From NCBI GenBank assembly GCA_028712075.1, contig JAQTQX010000036.1:1-32125 (forward strand): a stretch of 32,125 nucleotides of DNA, given 5' to 3'. Position numbers and translations under genes: made by a program. Positions within the stretch are counted from its first letter, which is position 1; every line of letters starts with the position of its first letter. Positions 1 through 9,395 of the stretch are shown one piece after another. This DNA comes from Desulfuromonadaceae bacterium (lineage in GTDB: Bacteria; Desulfobacterota; Desulfuromonadia; Geobacterales; Pseudopelobacteraceae). Under the pieces are notes generated by a model. It saw only the letters and a program-made list of their open reading frames with translations, searched no databases and was not told the DNA's origin.

Positions 1-469
1 AGGAGACCGAATCAACCACTATCAGCTCTTCCATTCCCTGGAGATCATTCAGATAACTTTTTATCGCCGCGTAGCTGCCGGTTACCGAGAGTGTTAATTG
101 ATAGGAGAGTAACGCCTCTTCCTTGATCTTCACCGGTTTATAACTGATACCGATAACTTCAACAGCACTGTCCGTAGCCGCTTCGTAAAGTTCGCTCAAA
201 ATCCTGCCGAATTCTCTCTTTTCCGGAATCCTGCTATTGACTGTTTTAAGATCCGTCTCCGCTTGCCTGTAGAGAGTCGCCCCATCCACCGCGCCGACCG
301 TAGCATCCTGACGGCGCAAGGCGCTCCATCTGGTCTGCAGGTCAGCCAATGCAGGTTGCTGATAAAAAACAACGACGGCACCAAGTGCCACGTTAAGTAG
401 TAACAAGGCGGAAACAGTGAAGATCAGCCGCATTTTCTGACGGATAAGTTCCATAATCAGCTGTTTCAT
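1..469 (-). CDS. pilO: PilO-like pilus/secretion assembly protein (3' end outside window)
   Basis: This partial gene encodes the first 156 residues of a bitopic inner-membrane protein of the PilO/GspM type. In the family, PilN and PilO form a periplasmic heterodimer that links the cytoplasmic PilM ring to the outer-membrane secretin. The start at 469 is an ATG overlapping the pilN stop in an ATGA arrangement. A single hydrophobic segment at about residues 14-36 is followed by a helical stretch (about 40-75) and the beginning of an alpha/beta periplasmic domain with a TGSYAAIKSYL segment, typical of the PilO/PilN ferredoxin-like fold. The C-terminus lies beyond base 1. The assignment rests on topology and on position after pilM and pilN more than on a diagnostic motif; GspM of a type II secretion system is the alternative. 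Confidence 0.72.
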   Translation of the reverse strand, partial: MKQLIMELIRQKMRLIFTVSALLLLNVALGAVVVFYQQPALADLQTRWSALRRQDATVGAVDGATLYRQAETDLKTVNSRIPEKREFGRILSELYEAATDSAVEVIGISYKPVKIKEEALLSYQLTLSVTGSYAAIKSYLNDLQGMEELIVVDSVS

Positions 470-1005
470 CGCTCCACCACTGTGCAGGAAATGGAAAATT
501 TCACGCCGCGCACTTTATCATCAGCCGCCATCTCTTGATGAGACAGCAGCAAAACATTTGAAAATCTGTCTGAAGCTTCCAACTGTTCAAGATACTGCCG
601 CACAGCCTTAAATGATTTGGCGTGCCCTTCAATCTTCCACTCAAGCCGGTTTTTACCCGGAGCAAGGGATGAGAGAGATATGCCAACCGGTGTGACATTC
701 TCAAATACGTCAAGCTGATTGAGCCAACTAAAACTTTTTCGGCTGATAATTTCGTTAAAGAAACGGATCTGTTTTTTTTGAAGATTTGTCTCGGTTTCAG
801 TAACAGCTGGAGATTTAGCATTATTCTTACGTTGTATGGCGGAAATTTCCGTTTCCAGACGACCGTTCTCATTACTTAGAGTGACAACCCGACTGATATT
901 CCACACCAGCACAACAACAAGCAGGGCGATTGAACTGTATGCAACTCTGTTAACCAAATGATGATCAAGGTAGGTGCGCGTTGCAAGGTTAATTCGATAA
1001 CGCAT
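466..1005 (-). CDS. pilN: PilN-like assembly protein
   Basis: This 179-residue protein is PilN/GspL-C-like. It begins MRYRINLATRTYL, the short cytoplasmic sequence that in PilN binds the PilM groove (consensus near INLLP), followed by one membrane helix at about residues 22-43, a coiled-coil-like region rich in charged residues (about 45-85) and a periplasmic domain. The ATG at 1005 is chosen because a GAGGAG ribosome site sits 8 bases upstream and the codon overlaps the pilM stop by one base; an upstream in-frame TTG at 1008 is less likely. Its stop overlaps the pilO start. The tight coupling pilM-pilN-pilO supports stoichiometric production of the alignment complex. Confidence 0.8.
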   Translation of the reverse strand: MRYRINLATRTYLDHHLVNRVAYSSIALLVVVLVWNISRVVTLSNENGRLETEISAIQRKNNAKSPAVTETETNLQKKQIRFFNEIISRKSFSWLNQLDVFENVTPVGISLSSLAPGKNRLEWKIEGHAKSFKAVRQYLEQLEASDRFSNVLLLSHQEMAADDKVRGVKFSISCTVVER

Positions 1006-1931
1006 CAAGAACTCCTCACGGCTGCACCAGCAGCAACAGTGTATGGGAACAGACCTGCTTGATCGCCAGGTGCCGAATTGCCAGGTGCCACGGCACCTTT
1101 AGTTTCGAGCAGCACCGGAGCCAGACCGGTTGCTTCAGCAGCCATCTCCATAAAGCTTCGCGAGGCATCAGGGGAAGCGACGCAGAACACCGCCTGGACG
1201 GGGCGATCCGGAAAACGTTCCTTATAGACCAGAAGAGAGCTGTTAATTTCGGTGTACACCCGGCTGTCAGTTGCCACGGTACCCGGCAGAAACTTGCTCC
1301 GGAAAAATTCCGGAATGCCGTTCGAAAATGCCACTACCGACAGGGTATCGTCATAAAAAGTGAGCAGGAGACAATCTTCCTGAAGAGATAAGCGCCGATC
1401 AAAAAGACGGCATATACTAAACGTATGGCATTCAATGCGTGCGGGAGACAGCCCGGCTTGCGTGATCAGATCTTCATACTGGGAGATAACCGAACGCGAC
1501 ACGATAGCCACCAATAGCGCAAGATCACCATTTTCCCTGACCGCAAGCTGCTGATAATCAAGGTGAGTATCGGCCGCATCAAGAGGGATGTTCTTCTTTA
1601 ATTTCCACCTGATAAGGTCCAAAGCCTCGTTACGACTTTTAAAGCGTCCTTCAAGGTCAACCAGCATAATCCTGCTGACGGCATCCGGCAGAGACACTGC
1701 AACCCTGTTTGTACTGCAGAGCAGCTGATTATAGGCCGACTTCAGAGCTGCTGTGAAGGCGCCCGGATCGAGGATATTATGCTCACGCAACGACACCTGC
1801 ATTGTTCCTGGAATAAAGGGAACATGTACAACACGCTCGACACGTGGTGAAGCAGCTGATCCGCCCGTCAACGCGCAGGTAACTCCGTGCGGACTTATTT
1901 CAACACCGATCAGATTACCGGAAAAAAACAT
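1005..1931 (-). CDS. pilM: PilM-like cytoplasmic actin-fold protein
   Basis: The 308-residue product resembles PilM, the FtsA/actin-fold cytoplasmic component that binds ATP and the N-terminus of PilN. The N-terminus reads GNLIGVEISPHGV, the first phosphate-binding strand-turn of the fold, and the segment WKLKKNIPLDAADTHLDYQ matches the PilM pattern of a basic helix followed by an acidic DY strand. The ATG at 1931 has a GGGA site about 8 bases upstream; an in-frame TTG at 1943 is possible. It lies 17 bases after gspE. Near the C-terminus is a short tandem of Ala-Pro-Gly (positions about 1066-1095), probably a flexible linker. GspL's cytoplasmic half has the same fold, so the machine could equally be called type II secretion-like. 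Confidence 0.78.
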   Translation of the reverse strand: MFFSGNLIGVEISPHGVTCALTGGSAASPRVERVVHVPFIPGTMQVSLREHNILDPGAFTAALKSAYNQLLCSTNRVAVSLPDAVSRIMLVDLEGRFKSRNEALDLIRWKLKKNIPLDAADTHLDYQQLAVRENGDLALLVAIVSRSVISQYEDLITQAGLSPARIECHTFSICRLFDRRLSLQEDCLLLTFYDDTLSVVAFSNGIPEFFRSKFLPGTVATDSRVYTEINSSLLVYKERFPDRPVQAVFCVASPDASRSFMEMAAEATGLAPVLLETKGAVAPGNSAPGDQAGLFPYTVAAGAAVRSS

Positions 1932-1948
1932 GGCTTGTCCCAATCCGG

Positions 1949-3667
1949 CTATTCAACAAACGTGACACGATTTATCTCCTTGAGCGTTGTTATACCGGCT
2001 TCCAGTTTTTCTTCGGCTGAATCCCTCAGAAACAGGACACCTGCGTCGCGGGCCGCTTTTTTCAACTGCGTGGAGGGAACTTTCGCAATAATAAGATCGC
2101 GAATCTGGTCGGTTAACTCCAACAGTTCAACAATGGCTACCCGCCCCCGATAGCCGGTCCCGTGACACTCATCGCAGCCGTCCGCTTCATACAGTGTCGT
2201 GCCACGGAAACGTTCCGGATCAACACCACCCTCGACCAACTCTTCGTCGGTATATGTAACCGGTTTGCGACAGGCAACACACACTTTTCGTACCAACCGC
2301 TGAGCCAGAACGCAGTTGAGGCAGGATACAAAATTGTAGGGATCAATACCCATATGGATAAAACGACCTATCACGTCGAACACATTATTGGCGTGAACCG
2401 TTGTGAAGACCAGATGACCGGTTAATGCAGACTGAACAGCGATCTGAGCAGTTTCGGAGTCACGAATTTCTCCAACCATGATTTTATCCGGGTCGTGGCG
2501 CAGAATCGAACGTAACCCCCTGGCAAACGTCAATCCTTTCTTCTCATTGACCGGTATCTGCAAAACACCGCGCAACATATATTCCACCGGATCCTCAATC
2601 GTAATGATTTTATCCTCTCCGGTATGAATCTCGGACAATGCAGCATACAGCGTTGTCGTTTTACCGGAACCGGTCGGGCCCGTTACCAACACCATTCCGT
2701 ATGGCTCACGAATTTTTTTCCTGAGACGCTTGATTTCCCGATCACTGATACCAAGATTTTCCAGCGTCAAACCATGTAAATCACTGGCAATACTTTCTTT
2801 ATCAAGAATACGGATGACGGCGTCTTCACCGAGCGAACTCGGCATAATTGATACACGAAAGTCTATTGATTTTTCACCGAAGCGGATTTTGAAGCGCCCA
2901 TCCTGCGGGATGCGCCGTTCAGAAATATCCAGTTCGCTCATTACTTTTAACCGTGAAATGATTGGTGCCTGGAAATGCTGGTCGATGGTATCGTTCGCTT
3001 TATACAGAACCCCGTCAATACGGTACTTGATATCAACACCATCAAGACTGGTTTCAATATGAATATCGCTCGCTCTGCGGCCTAACGCGTCAAGGATGGT
3101 CGTATTTATCAGTTTGATAATCGGGCTGGTATCATCGGCAAGAGATTCAACTGACAAGACCTCTTCACCTCGGTCAGTTTCCTTGACTAGCTGAAGCATG
3201 AAGTCTTCGGAAACTTCGCGCAGAACCCTGCGCGTTCCCTCGCCCGCCTTGGTTGTCGCCGCTATAGCAGAGTCAGTGGCAACCCGAATCCGTACCTGTC
3301 GACCAAGCTGCAGCTCCAACTCGTCAAGATTGACAACATCTGTAGGGTCGGCAACAGCAACGACTATCGTACTCGAATCGATCTCCAGCGGCACGAAATG
3401 AAACCGGTAGATCGCATCCGGTGGCAATTGATTGAGCAGTTCAGTATCCATTTTGAAATTGTGCAGGTCCACATATTCGACATTAAACTGTTCAGCCAAC
3501 GCCAGCGCCAGATTCTCTTCGGTAATAAAGCCTTCATGAATGGCAATCTCACCAAAACGCTGCCGAGTCGTGTCCTGCTTGACAACAACAATCTGGATTT
3601 GATCAGATTTCAGGTACCCCCGGTCCAACAGGATCGTGCCGATATTTTTTCGTTTGTATGGTTGCAT
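1949..3667 (-). CDS. gspE: GspE/PilB/MshE-family assembly ATPase
   Basis: This 572-residue hexameric secretion ATPase would energise pseudopilus or pilus extension at the inner membrane. Visible parts in order: an N-terminal MshE/GspE N-domain (about 1-135) with the GTILLDRGYL and FGEIAIHEGFIT repeats; an N2 domain with SPIIKLINTTILDALGRRASD; Walker A GPTGSGKT at about 330-337; Asp box; Walker B IMVGEIRD at about 396-403; His box LTGHLVFTTVHAN; and a four-cysteine zinc element (Cys463, 466, 498, 501) typical of GspE and PilB rather than of PilT retraction ATPases. The ATG at 3667 is preferred over the in-frame TTG at 3670, with AAGG upstream. It follows gspF by 7 bases. Length is normal for the family. 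Confidence 0.93.
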   Translation of the reverse strand: MQPYKRKNIGTILLDRGYLKSDQIQIVVVKQDTTRQRFGEIAIHEGFITEENLALALAEQFNVEYVDLHNFKMDTELLNQLPPDAIYRFHFVPLEIDSSTIVVAVADPTDVVNLDELELQLGRQVRIRVATDSAIAATTKAGEGTRRVLREVSEDFMLQLVKETDRGEEVLSVESLADDTSPIIKLINTTILDALGRRASDIHIETSLDGVDIKYRIDGVLYKANDTIDQHFQAPIISRLKVMSELDISERRIPQDGRFKIRFGEKSIDFRVSIMPSSLGEDAVIRILDKESIASDLHGLTLENLGISDREIKRLRKKIREPYGMVLVTGPTGSGKTTTLYAALSEIHTGEDKIITIEDPVEYMLRGVLQIPVNEKKGLTFARGLRSILRHDPDKIMVGEIRDSETAQIAVQSALTGHLVFTTVHANNVFDVIGRFIHMGIDPYNFVSCLNCVLAQRLVRKVCVACRKPVTYTDEELVEGGVDPERFRGTTLYEADGCDECHGTGYRGRVAIVELLELTDQIRDLIIAKVPSTQLKKAARDAGVLFLRDSAEEKLEAGITTLKEINRVTFVE

Positions 3668-3674
3668 CAATACC

Positions 3675-4883
3675 TTATCCTACCGTTCCGGCAATCTTAA
3701 AAATAGGCAGATACATGGCAATAATAATCACCCCGATAACGATGCCCATTATCAACATGATGGCCGGTTCTATAGCCGTTGTCAAAAGATGCATCCGCTC
3801 TTCAAGCTCTTCCTCCAGATACGTGGAAACATCCAACAGCATGTCTTCCAAAGCTCCGGTTGTTTCACCGACTCCCAACATACGAAGAGCCAAAGGTGGC
3901 ATAATGTGAATACGTTCAAGTGCCACCGATAAGCGTCCCCCCTCTTCAATAAAGCGAACCGCCTCAAACAGGCGTTTTTCCATGAACACATTATTCAACG
4001 TACCTATCGACATGCGCAGCGATTCAATGATCGGGATACCGCTCCCCAGAACTGTTGCCAGAGTGCGTGTAAAACCGGCTACCGAATATTTTGAGAAAAC
4101 ATCCCCGGCAATCGGAACCGTCAACTTGAAACGGTCAAAGGCATATCGACCAGCTTCCGTACTTTTCCAGGATCTGAACACAAAAAGCAGGCCGATGCCA
4201 GCAATAGCACCAAAAACAAAAAATTTCCTGAGCAATCGAGTGCAGGTAATCAGCAACTGGGTCAGGGCAGGCAGCTGGGATCCCGAATCGGTATATACTT
4301 GGCTGAAAGTCGGCACCACATACGTCAGCAGGAGCGTGATTGCTATCAGCGCAAACACAACCAGAATGGCCGGATAAAAAACCGCCGCAATGATTTTTTT
4401 TCGAAGCGTTCCAACTCTCTTCAAATATTCAATATAGCGCCTGATTGTCTGTGGAAGATCGCCCGTGCGTTCACCCGCACGAATGGATGCAATATAAAGG
4501 TACGGAAATGCGTTGCCATGTTTTTCCATCGCAACCGACAGCGCCGCACCCGCCTTGATATCATCTCGTACCTGCAGCAGAACCTCATACAGAACGCCGG
4601 AATCATGACGTTCCATAATCGCATCCAACACCTGCATGATCGGCATTCCAGCCTTAATCAGCACTAGCAGTTCCTGATTAAAAGTCAAAAGCGCCTTGTT
4701 ATCAACCCGTTTACGCTTCAAGCCCTTATCAAGCAAAAACTGAAACGGCTTCTTTTTGACTTCAAAGACAAAAAAGCCCTGATCTTCAAGATTTTTGCGC
4801 AGAACACTACTGTCTGCAGCTTCAAAATCCCTGATGATAATTCTGTCGTCAGATGCGCCAAGCTTACAGGAAAAGAGTGCCAT
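3675..4883 (-). CDS. gspF: GspF/PilC-family inner-membrane platform protein
   Basis: The 402-residue protein is the polytopic platform on which the ATPase acts. It carries the duplicated GspF domain: first copy with FNQELLVLIKAGMPIMQVLD, second with FTRTLATVLGSGIPIIESL, each ending in membrane helices (about residues 155-180, 205-225 and 360-395). The N-terminus MALFSCKLGASDDRI matches the usual beta-strand opening of the family, so I chose ATG 4883. An in-frame ATG at 4922 would add 13 residues lying almost inside a predicted terminator and is unlikely. It is the first gene of the gspF-gspE-pilM-pilN-pilO unit. A weak promoter with -10 TAAAAT (4913-4918, minus) could start it, but the -35 is poor. 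Confidence 0.92.
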   Translation of the reverse strand: MALFSCKLGASDDRIIIRDFEAADSSVLRKNLEDQGFFVFEVKKKPFQFLLDKGLKRKRVDNKALLTFNQELLVLIKAGMPIMQVLDAIMERHDSGVLYEVLLQVRDDIKAGAALSVAMEKHGNAFPYLYIASIRAGERTGDLPQTIRRYIEYLKRVGTLRKKIIAAVFYPAILVVFALIAITLLLTYVVPTFSQVYTDSGSQLPALTQLLITCTRLLRKFFVFGAIAGIGLLFVFRSWKSTEAGRYAFDRFKLTVPIAGDVFSKYSVAGFTRTLATVLGSGIPIIESLRMSIGTLNNVFMEKRLFEAVRFIEEGGRLSVALERIHIMPPLALRMLGVGETTGALEDMLLDVSTYLEEELEERMHLLTTAIEPAIMLIMGIVIGVIIIAMYLPIFKIAGTVG

Positions 4884-4923
4884 AACCGAGCCTTGATACC
4901 ACAAACAGTGACATTTTAACATA

Positions 4924-4951
4924 TAAAAACCACCGGCAAAACGCCCGTGGT
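4924..4951 (-). terminator. Rho-independent terminator after the small membrane gene
   Basis: On the minus strand ACCAC and GTGGT arms enclose a G-G mismatch and a GGC/GCC inner stem with a five-base loop, followed directly by a run of T. It lies between the stop of the 61-residue membrane protein gene and gspF, so it separates the glycosyltransferase transcript from the secretion operon. The mismatch makes it moderate in strength. Confidence 0.6.
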
Positions 4952-4983
4952 CGTCATCGTTATCTTGAAATAATCATAATCAG

Positions 4984-5169
4984 TCAGGCATTTAACAGTG
5001 CAACAACCCATACAAAGAAAGATATAAGTGCCGCCGATCCCCACCGGATTCCGCACGATGCACTGAAAGTACCCCTCTCTGGAAATGCTTTTAGCATAAA
5101 CATGATGCTGGAAAAGATCCAGCCGACCAAACCGGCGATAAGTATAACAGACCAAAGGTCATCAAGCAT
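4984..5169 (-). CDS. Small two-helix membrane protein, unknown function
   Basis: The 61-residue product starts MLDDLWSVILIAGLVGWIF at an ATG with an AGGGA site about 7 bases upstream. That site overlaps the end of the preceding glycosyltransferase gene, only 2 bases away, so the two are probably co-translated. Two hydrophobic segments (about residues 6-25 and 42-60) are separated by a short polar loop with a KAFPERGTF stretch, suggesting a hairpin in the inner membrane. I do not recognise the family. Its tight link to a polyprenol-phosphate sugar transferase suggests a helper role for a membrane-bound substrate, but this is inference only. A longer form from 5220 would read into the neighbour and lacks a ribosome site. 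Confidence 0.65.
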   Translation of the reverse strand: MLDDLWSVILIAGLVGWIFSSIMFMLKAFPERGTFSASCGIRWGSAALISFFVWVVALLNA

Positions 5170-5171
5170 GG

Positions 5172-5894
5172 TTATTTCCCTAGCAGTCGCGCAAGAATAG
5201 TCTGCAGGCGGAGCTTCCAAACCATCAGGACCGCTTCCCTGACAATAGCCCCTGACATTTTAGAACTACCTGCATGACGATCAATGAAGATAATCGGAAT
5301 CTCGGCTATGCGAAACCCCTTTTCCTTGCAGCGGTAATTCATTTCAATCTGGAAAGAATATCCGTCTGATTTTACAATAGAAAGATCTATCGCCTCAATG
5401 ACCGAACGGCGAAAACACTTAAAACCACTTGTACAGTCGCGCAGGTGAAGGCCGGTAATCAATCTGGTATACACACTTGCAAAATAACTTAACATCAGGC
5501 GTCTGATCGGCCAGTTGACGACACTGACTCCATTGATGTAGCGGGAACCAATTATCAGATCACTTTCTTTAATAGCAGACAAAAAAAGCGGCAACACTAC
5601 GGGATCGTGAGAGAAATCAGCATCCATTTCTATCAAAAAATCAGCCCCCATCGTCAGGGCCGCCTTAAATCCCTCACGATACGCCGACCCCAAACCGAGT
5701 TTCCCATCACGATGCAGTACATGAATACGGCTTTCTTGTGCCACCAGATTGTCAATAAGCGCACCGGTACCGTCCGGGGAATTATCGTCAACAAACAAAA
5801 TCTGGAGATCAGGGTGCTGCGCAAGGACTGCATGCGCCAAAGAAGTGACGTTGTCCTTCTCGTTATAGGTAGGAATAATGACAAATGCCTTCAC
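5172..5894 (-). CDS. Polyprenol-phosphate mannosyltransferase-like GT2 enzyme
   Basis: This 240-residue family 2 glycosyltransferase resembles dolichol/polyprenol-phosphate mannose synthase (Dpm1), which transfers a sugar from a nucleotide donor to a lipid phosphate at the cytoplasmic face of the membrane. Motifs: FVIIPTYNEKDN at the N-terminus, VDDNSPDGT at 35-43, metal-binding DAD at 91-93 followed by FSHDP, GSRY, and the conserved TSGFKCF segment. No C-terminal membrane domain is present, as in the soluble Dpm1 class. The start is GTG at 5894 with GGAG 5-6 bases upstream; an ATG just before it is out of frame and stops at once. Donor and acceptor cannot be read from sequence; glucose is also possible. 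Confidence 0.9.
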   Translation of the reverse strand: MKAFVIIPTYNEKDNVTSLAHAVLAQHPDLQILFVDDNSPDGTGALIDNLVAQESRIHVLHRDGKLGLGSAYREGFKAALTMGADFLIEMDADFSHDPVVLPLFLSAIKESDLIIGSRYINGVSVVNWPIRRLMLSYFASVYTRLITGLHLRDCTSGFKCFRRSVIEAIDLSIVKSDGYSFQIEMNYRCKEKGFRIAEIPIIFIDRHAGSSKMSGAIVREAVLMVWKLRLQTILARLLGK

Positions 5895-5955
5895 TGCATC
5901 TCCACATAGTTACTAATTTTTGATATTATATTACAATAATTACTTTGGATCGGGA

Positions 5956-5985
5956 AGAATACGAGAAGTAAACAACAAAAGTCAA
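5956..5985 (-). promoter_or_regulatory. Putative sigma-70 promoter for the glycosyltransferase gene
   Basis: Reading the minus strand, TTGACT (5980-5985) is followed after 18 bases by TATTCT (5956-5961). This lies about 60 bases upstream of the GTG start at 5894, in the 106-base gap behind ndh. The rest of that gap is AT-rich, with a second -10-like TATAAT but no matching -35. Confidence 0.5.
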
Positions 5986-6000
5986 TGTTCGATAGAAAAA

Positions 6001-7284
<1,284 letters not shown>

Positions 7285-7347
7285 ATCAGCCCCCCCTGAC
7301 ATCCGGTCTGCGCCGCAGGTATCGTCACTTGAAGTATCTTGTCACTG

Positions 7348-7376
7348 TTGCATTTAACTCGCAGTTACCTTATAAA
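7348..7376 (+). promoter_or_regulatory. Putative sigma-70 promoter for the histidine kinase
   Basis: TTGCAT (7348-7353) and TATAAA (7371-7376) are separated by exactly 17 bases. The predicted transcript starts near 7383, about 55 bases before the chosen ATG at 7440. The -10 element overlaps that of the oppositely directed ndh promoter. Confidence 0.5.
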
Positions 7377-7397
7377 CCGAAATACCGAATGAGGCAA
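7369..7397 (-). promoter_or_regulatory. Putative sigma-70 promoter for ndh
   Basis: On the minus strand TTGCCT (7392-7397) and TATAAG (7369-7374) are 17 bases apart. This would give a leader of about 78 bases before the ndh ATG at 7284. Four bases of the -10 are shared with the divergent kinase promoter. Confidence 0.45.
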
Positions 7398-7439
7398 ATT
7401 CCTATTATACCTCTACGTTCACGCAAATATCGGGGCACG

Positions 7440-9395
7440 ATGTTCTCGTTCATCAACAAACTTAAACTTCATGGCAAACTTCTGACACTGGTTATGCCGC
7501 TGGTTACCATTCCGATCTTTATTGTGGCCGGAGTAATCGGCTATATCGCTAACGAGCAGGCCTACCTCGGCATAACCAAAACCAGCAAAGATGACCTGCA
7601 ACATCTCTCCGAATTCTGTGTCGACCTGCTCAATTCTCATCATCAGCAGTTTCAGGTTTACAAACAGGATAAGAGACGCCATCTCAACAATGAATTGGCA
7701 ACTCTGACGGCTCTTGCATATAATCTCGTAGTAGCTGAACAGAACCAGCTTAAACAGGGCTCTCTTGATATAAAAACTGCTCAGATGGAAGCCCGTCAGG
7801 CGCTGAAAAAAATAAATGTTGGAGAAAGCGGCTATATCTATGCCATGACCAGTCGTGGCTATCTCCAGGCCCACATAGCACGAGAAGGTGAAAACGTATA
7901 TGACGAGCGTGATGAGAATGGCCGCTACTTTATAAGAGAAATGTGCGCAGCAGCACGAGCCAGCAAACCGGGTGAAATATTGTTCATTACTTACCCATGG
8001 CGTAATGCGGTTCTGGGGGACACAAAACCCCGTACGAAAGTGGTTGCCTACAAGTATTTCCGTGAATGGGACTGGATCATCGCCTCCGGCAGCTACCTTG
8101 ATGAAACAGTCAGCGATGCCGCATTTGAACGGCTGTCGTTTGCCACACTCAAAGAGCGCATCCGGGCCAAGAAGGTTGGAGCAAGCGGCTATATTTTCTG
8201 TATGGACGGCAAAGGAACGTTCACAATCCACCCTGACTCCGAAGGAAAGAATCTGATAAACTCACGAGGTATTAATGAGTACGGTTTTTTGCGGGAAATG
8301 GTCCGCAAAAAAAACGGGTGGATTCGGTATCCGTGGAAAAACAGCACCGATTCAGCCCCCCGCATGAAAATCGTCCATTACAAATATTTTGAGCCATGGG
8401 ACTGGATTGTTGCCGTTGGGTCGTATGAGGATGAATTTTATCAGGAAGCATACAAAATAAAGACGCATATTTTGTTCAGCACGGCACTCTTGATATTGGT
8501 TACTGGCGCATTTGCAACAGTTTTTGTTTATTGGGCCTCAAAAATTTTCACCCGCCCGATCACCCACATGATGTCTGTTATCAAGCGGGTCAAACGGGGT
8601 AATTTTGACGAACGAATGACGGTTACTGGTGAAGATGAGCTGGCAGAAATGGCCAATGCCTTTAACCGCATGACCGATATTATCCAGCGGAACAAGGAAA
8701 TTGAGTCCAGCCTTGCCCAGCAGGGTAAAATGGCATCGTTGGGCATATTATCATCAGGAGTAGCCCATGAAATAAATAATCCGTTAGGTGTCATACTTGG
8801 CTATGCCGGGTACCTGGAAAGCAAGATGACAGAAGATGATCCCAACTATCAATACATTCACGAAATCAAGAGAGAAAGTAAACGGTGCAAAAAAATAGTT
8901 CAGGATCTGCTTTCTTACGCCCGCACACCTCGTCCGACTCTTCAACAAGCCGACCTTAATGATCTGTTGCAGCAAATTGTCGACTTTGCCGCCAACCATA
9001 CCGATATGCGAGGGGTAAAAATCACCGCCAAGCTCGCAAAAAACCTTCCGCTGGTTGAACTGGATGGCGACCAGATGCGCCAGGTAACCATCAACCTTAT
9101 CCTTAACGCGGGTGGAGCCATGCCGGACGGAGGAGTTCTGACCGTCAGCTCCGAGGCTGCCGATGCTACGCACGTTCGTATAATTTTCAGTGATAACGGA
9201 TGTGGCATTCCGCCGGACTCTCTGGAAAAGATTTTTGAACCGTTTTACACGACCAAAACCCGTGGTACCGGGCTTGGACTTGCCATCACCCGACAAATTA
9301 TTGAGCAGCACCATGGGGATATTACCATTGAAAGCACCGTTGGTACCGGAACACGCGTGACCGTCACACTTCCGACTGAGCGAGAGGAATTATAA
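7440..9395 (+). CDS. Double-Cache membrane sensor histidine kinase
   Basis: This 651-residue kinase has a membrane helix at about 12-34, a large periplasmic region, a second helix at about 342-366, HAMP (about 367-420), HisKA with phospho-acceptor His443 in GVAHEINNPLG, and HATPase_c with the N box around Asn556, DNGCGIPP and GTGLGLAI. The periplasmic region contains two tandem Cache-2-like repeats, recognisable from GESGYIYAM/GASGYIFCM and the paired YFREWDWIIASGSY/YFEPWDWIVAVGSY segments; such domains commonly bind small organic acids. ATG 7440 begins MFSFINKLKL right before the first helix with GGGG upstream; an earlier in-frame ATG at 7278 would overlap ndh. It lies immediately before its probable partner regulator, the stop abutting the next start. 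The ligand is unknown. Confidence 0.92.
   Translation: MFSFINKLKLHGKLLTLVMPLVTIPIFIVAGVIGYIANEQAYLGITKTSKDDLQHLSEFCVDLLNSHHQQFQVYKQDKRRHLNNELATLTALAYNLVVAEQNQLKQGSLDIKTAQMEARQALKKINVGESGYIYAMTSRGYLQAHIAREGENVYDERDENGRYFIREMCAAARASKPGEILFITYPWRNAVLGDTKPRTKVVAYKYFREWDWIIASGSYLDETVSDAAFERLSFATLKERIRAKKVGASGYIFCMDGKGTFTIHPDSEGKNLINSRGINEYGFLREMVRKKNGWIRYPWKNSTDSAPRMKIVHYKYFEPWDWIVAVGSYEDEFYQEAYKIKTHILFSTALLILVTGAFATVFVYWASKIFTRPITHMMSVIKRVKRGNFDERMTVTGEDELAEMANAFNRMTDIIQRNKEIESSLAQQGKMASLGILSSGVAHEINNPLGVILGYAGYLESKMTEDDPNYQYIHEIKRESKRCKKIVQDLLSYARTPRPTLQQADLNDLLQQIVDFAANHTDMRGVKITAKLAKNLPLVELDGDQMRQVTINLILNAGGAMPDGGVLTVSSEAADATHVRIIFSDNGCGIPPDSLEKIFEPFYTTKTRGTGLGLAITRQIIEQHHGDITIESTVGTGTRVTVTLPTEREEL

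Noticed and set aside
1066..1095. Direct repeat CCAGGTGCC near the end of pilM, which resembles a regulator site or a -24/-12 promoter
   Set aside because: It encodes an Ala-Pro-Gly tandem in the reading frame and lacks correct -12 spacing, so coding repetition explains it.
4916..5155. A 79-codon minus-strand frame overlapping the small membrane gene
   Set aside because: It crosses the predicted terminator and is in a different frame from the 61-residue gene, which has the better ribosome site and two clean hydrophobic helices.
7419..8231. A 270-codon open frame on the minus strand opposite the histidine kinase
   Set aside because: The plus-strand frame encodes a clear Cache sensor domain, and the antisense product has no recognisable domain, signal or ribosome site. 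It is a shadow of the real gene.
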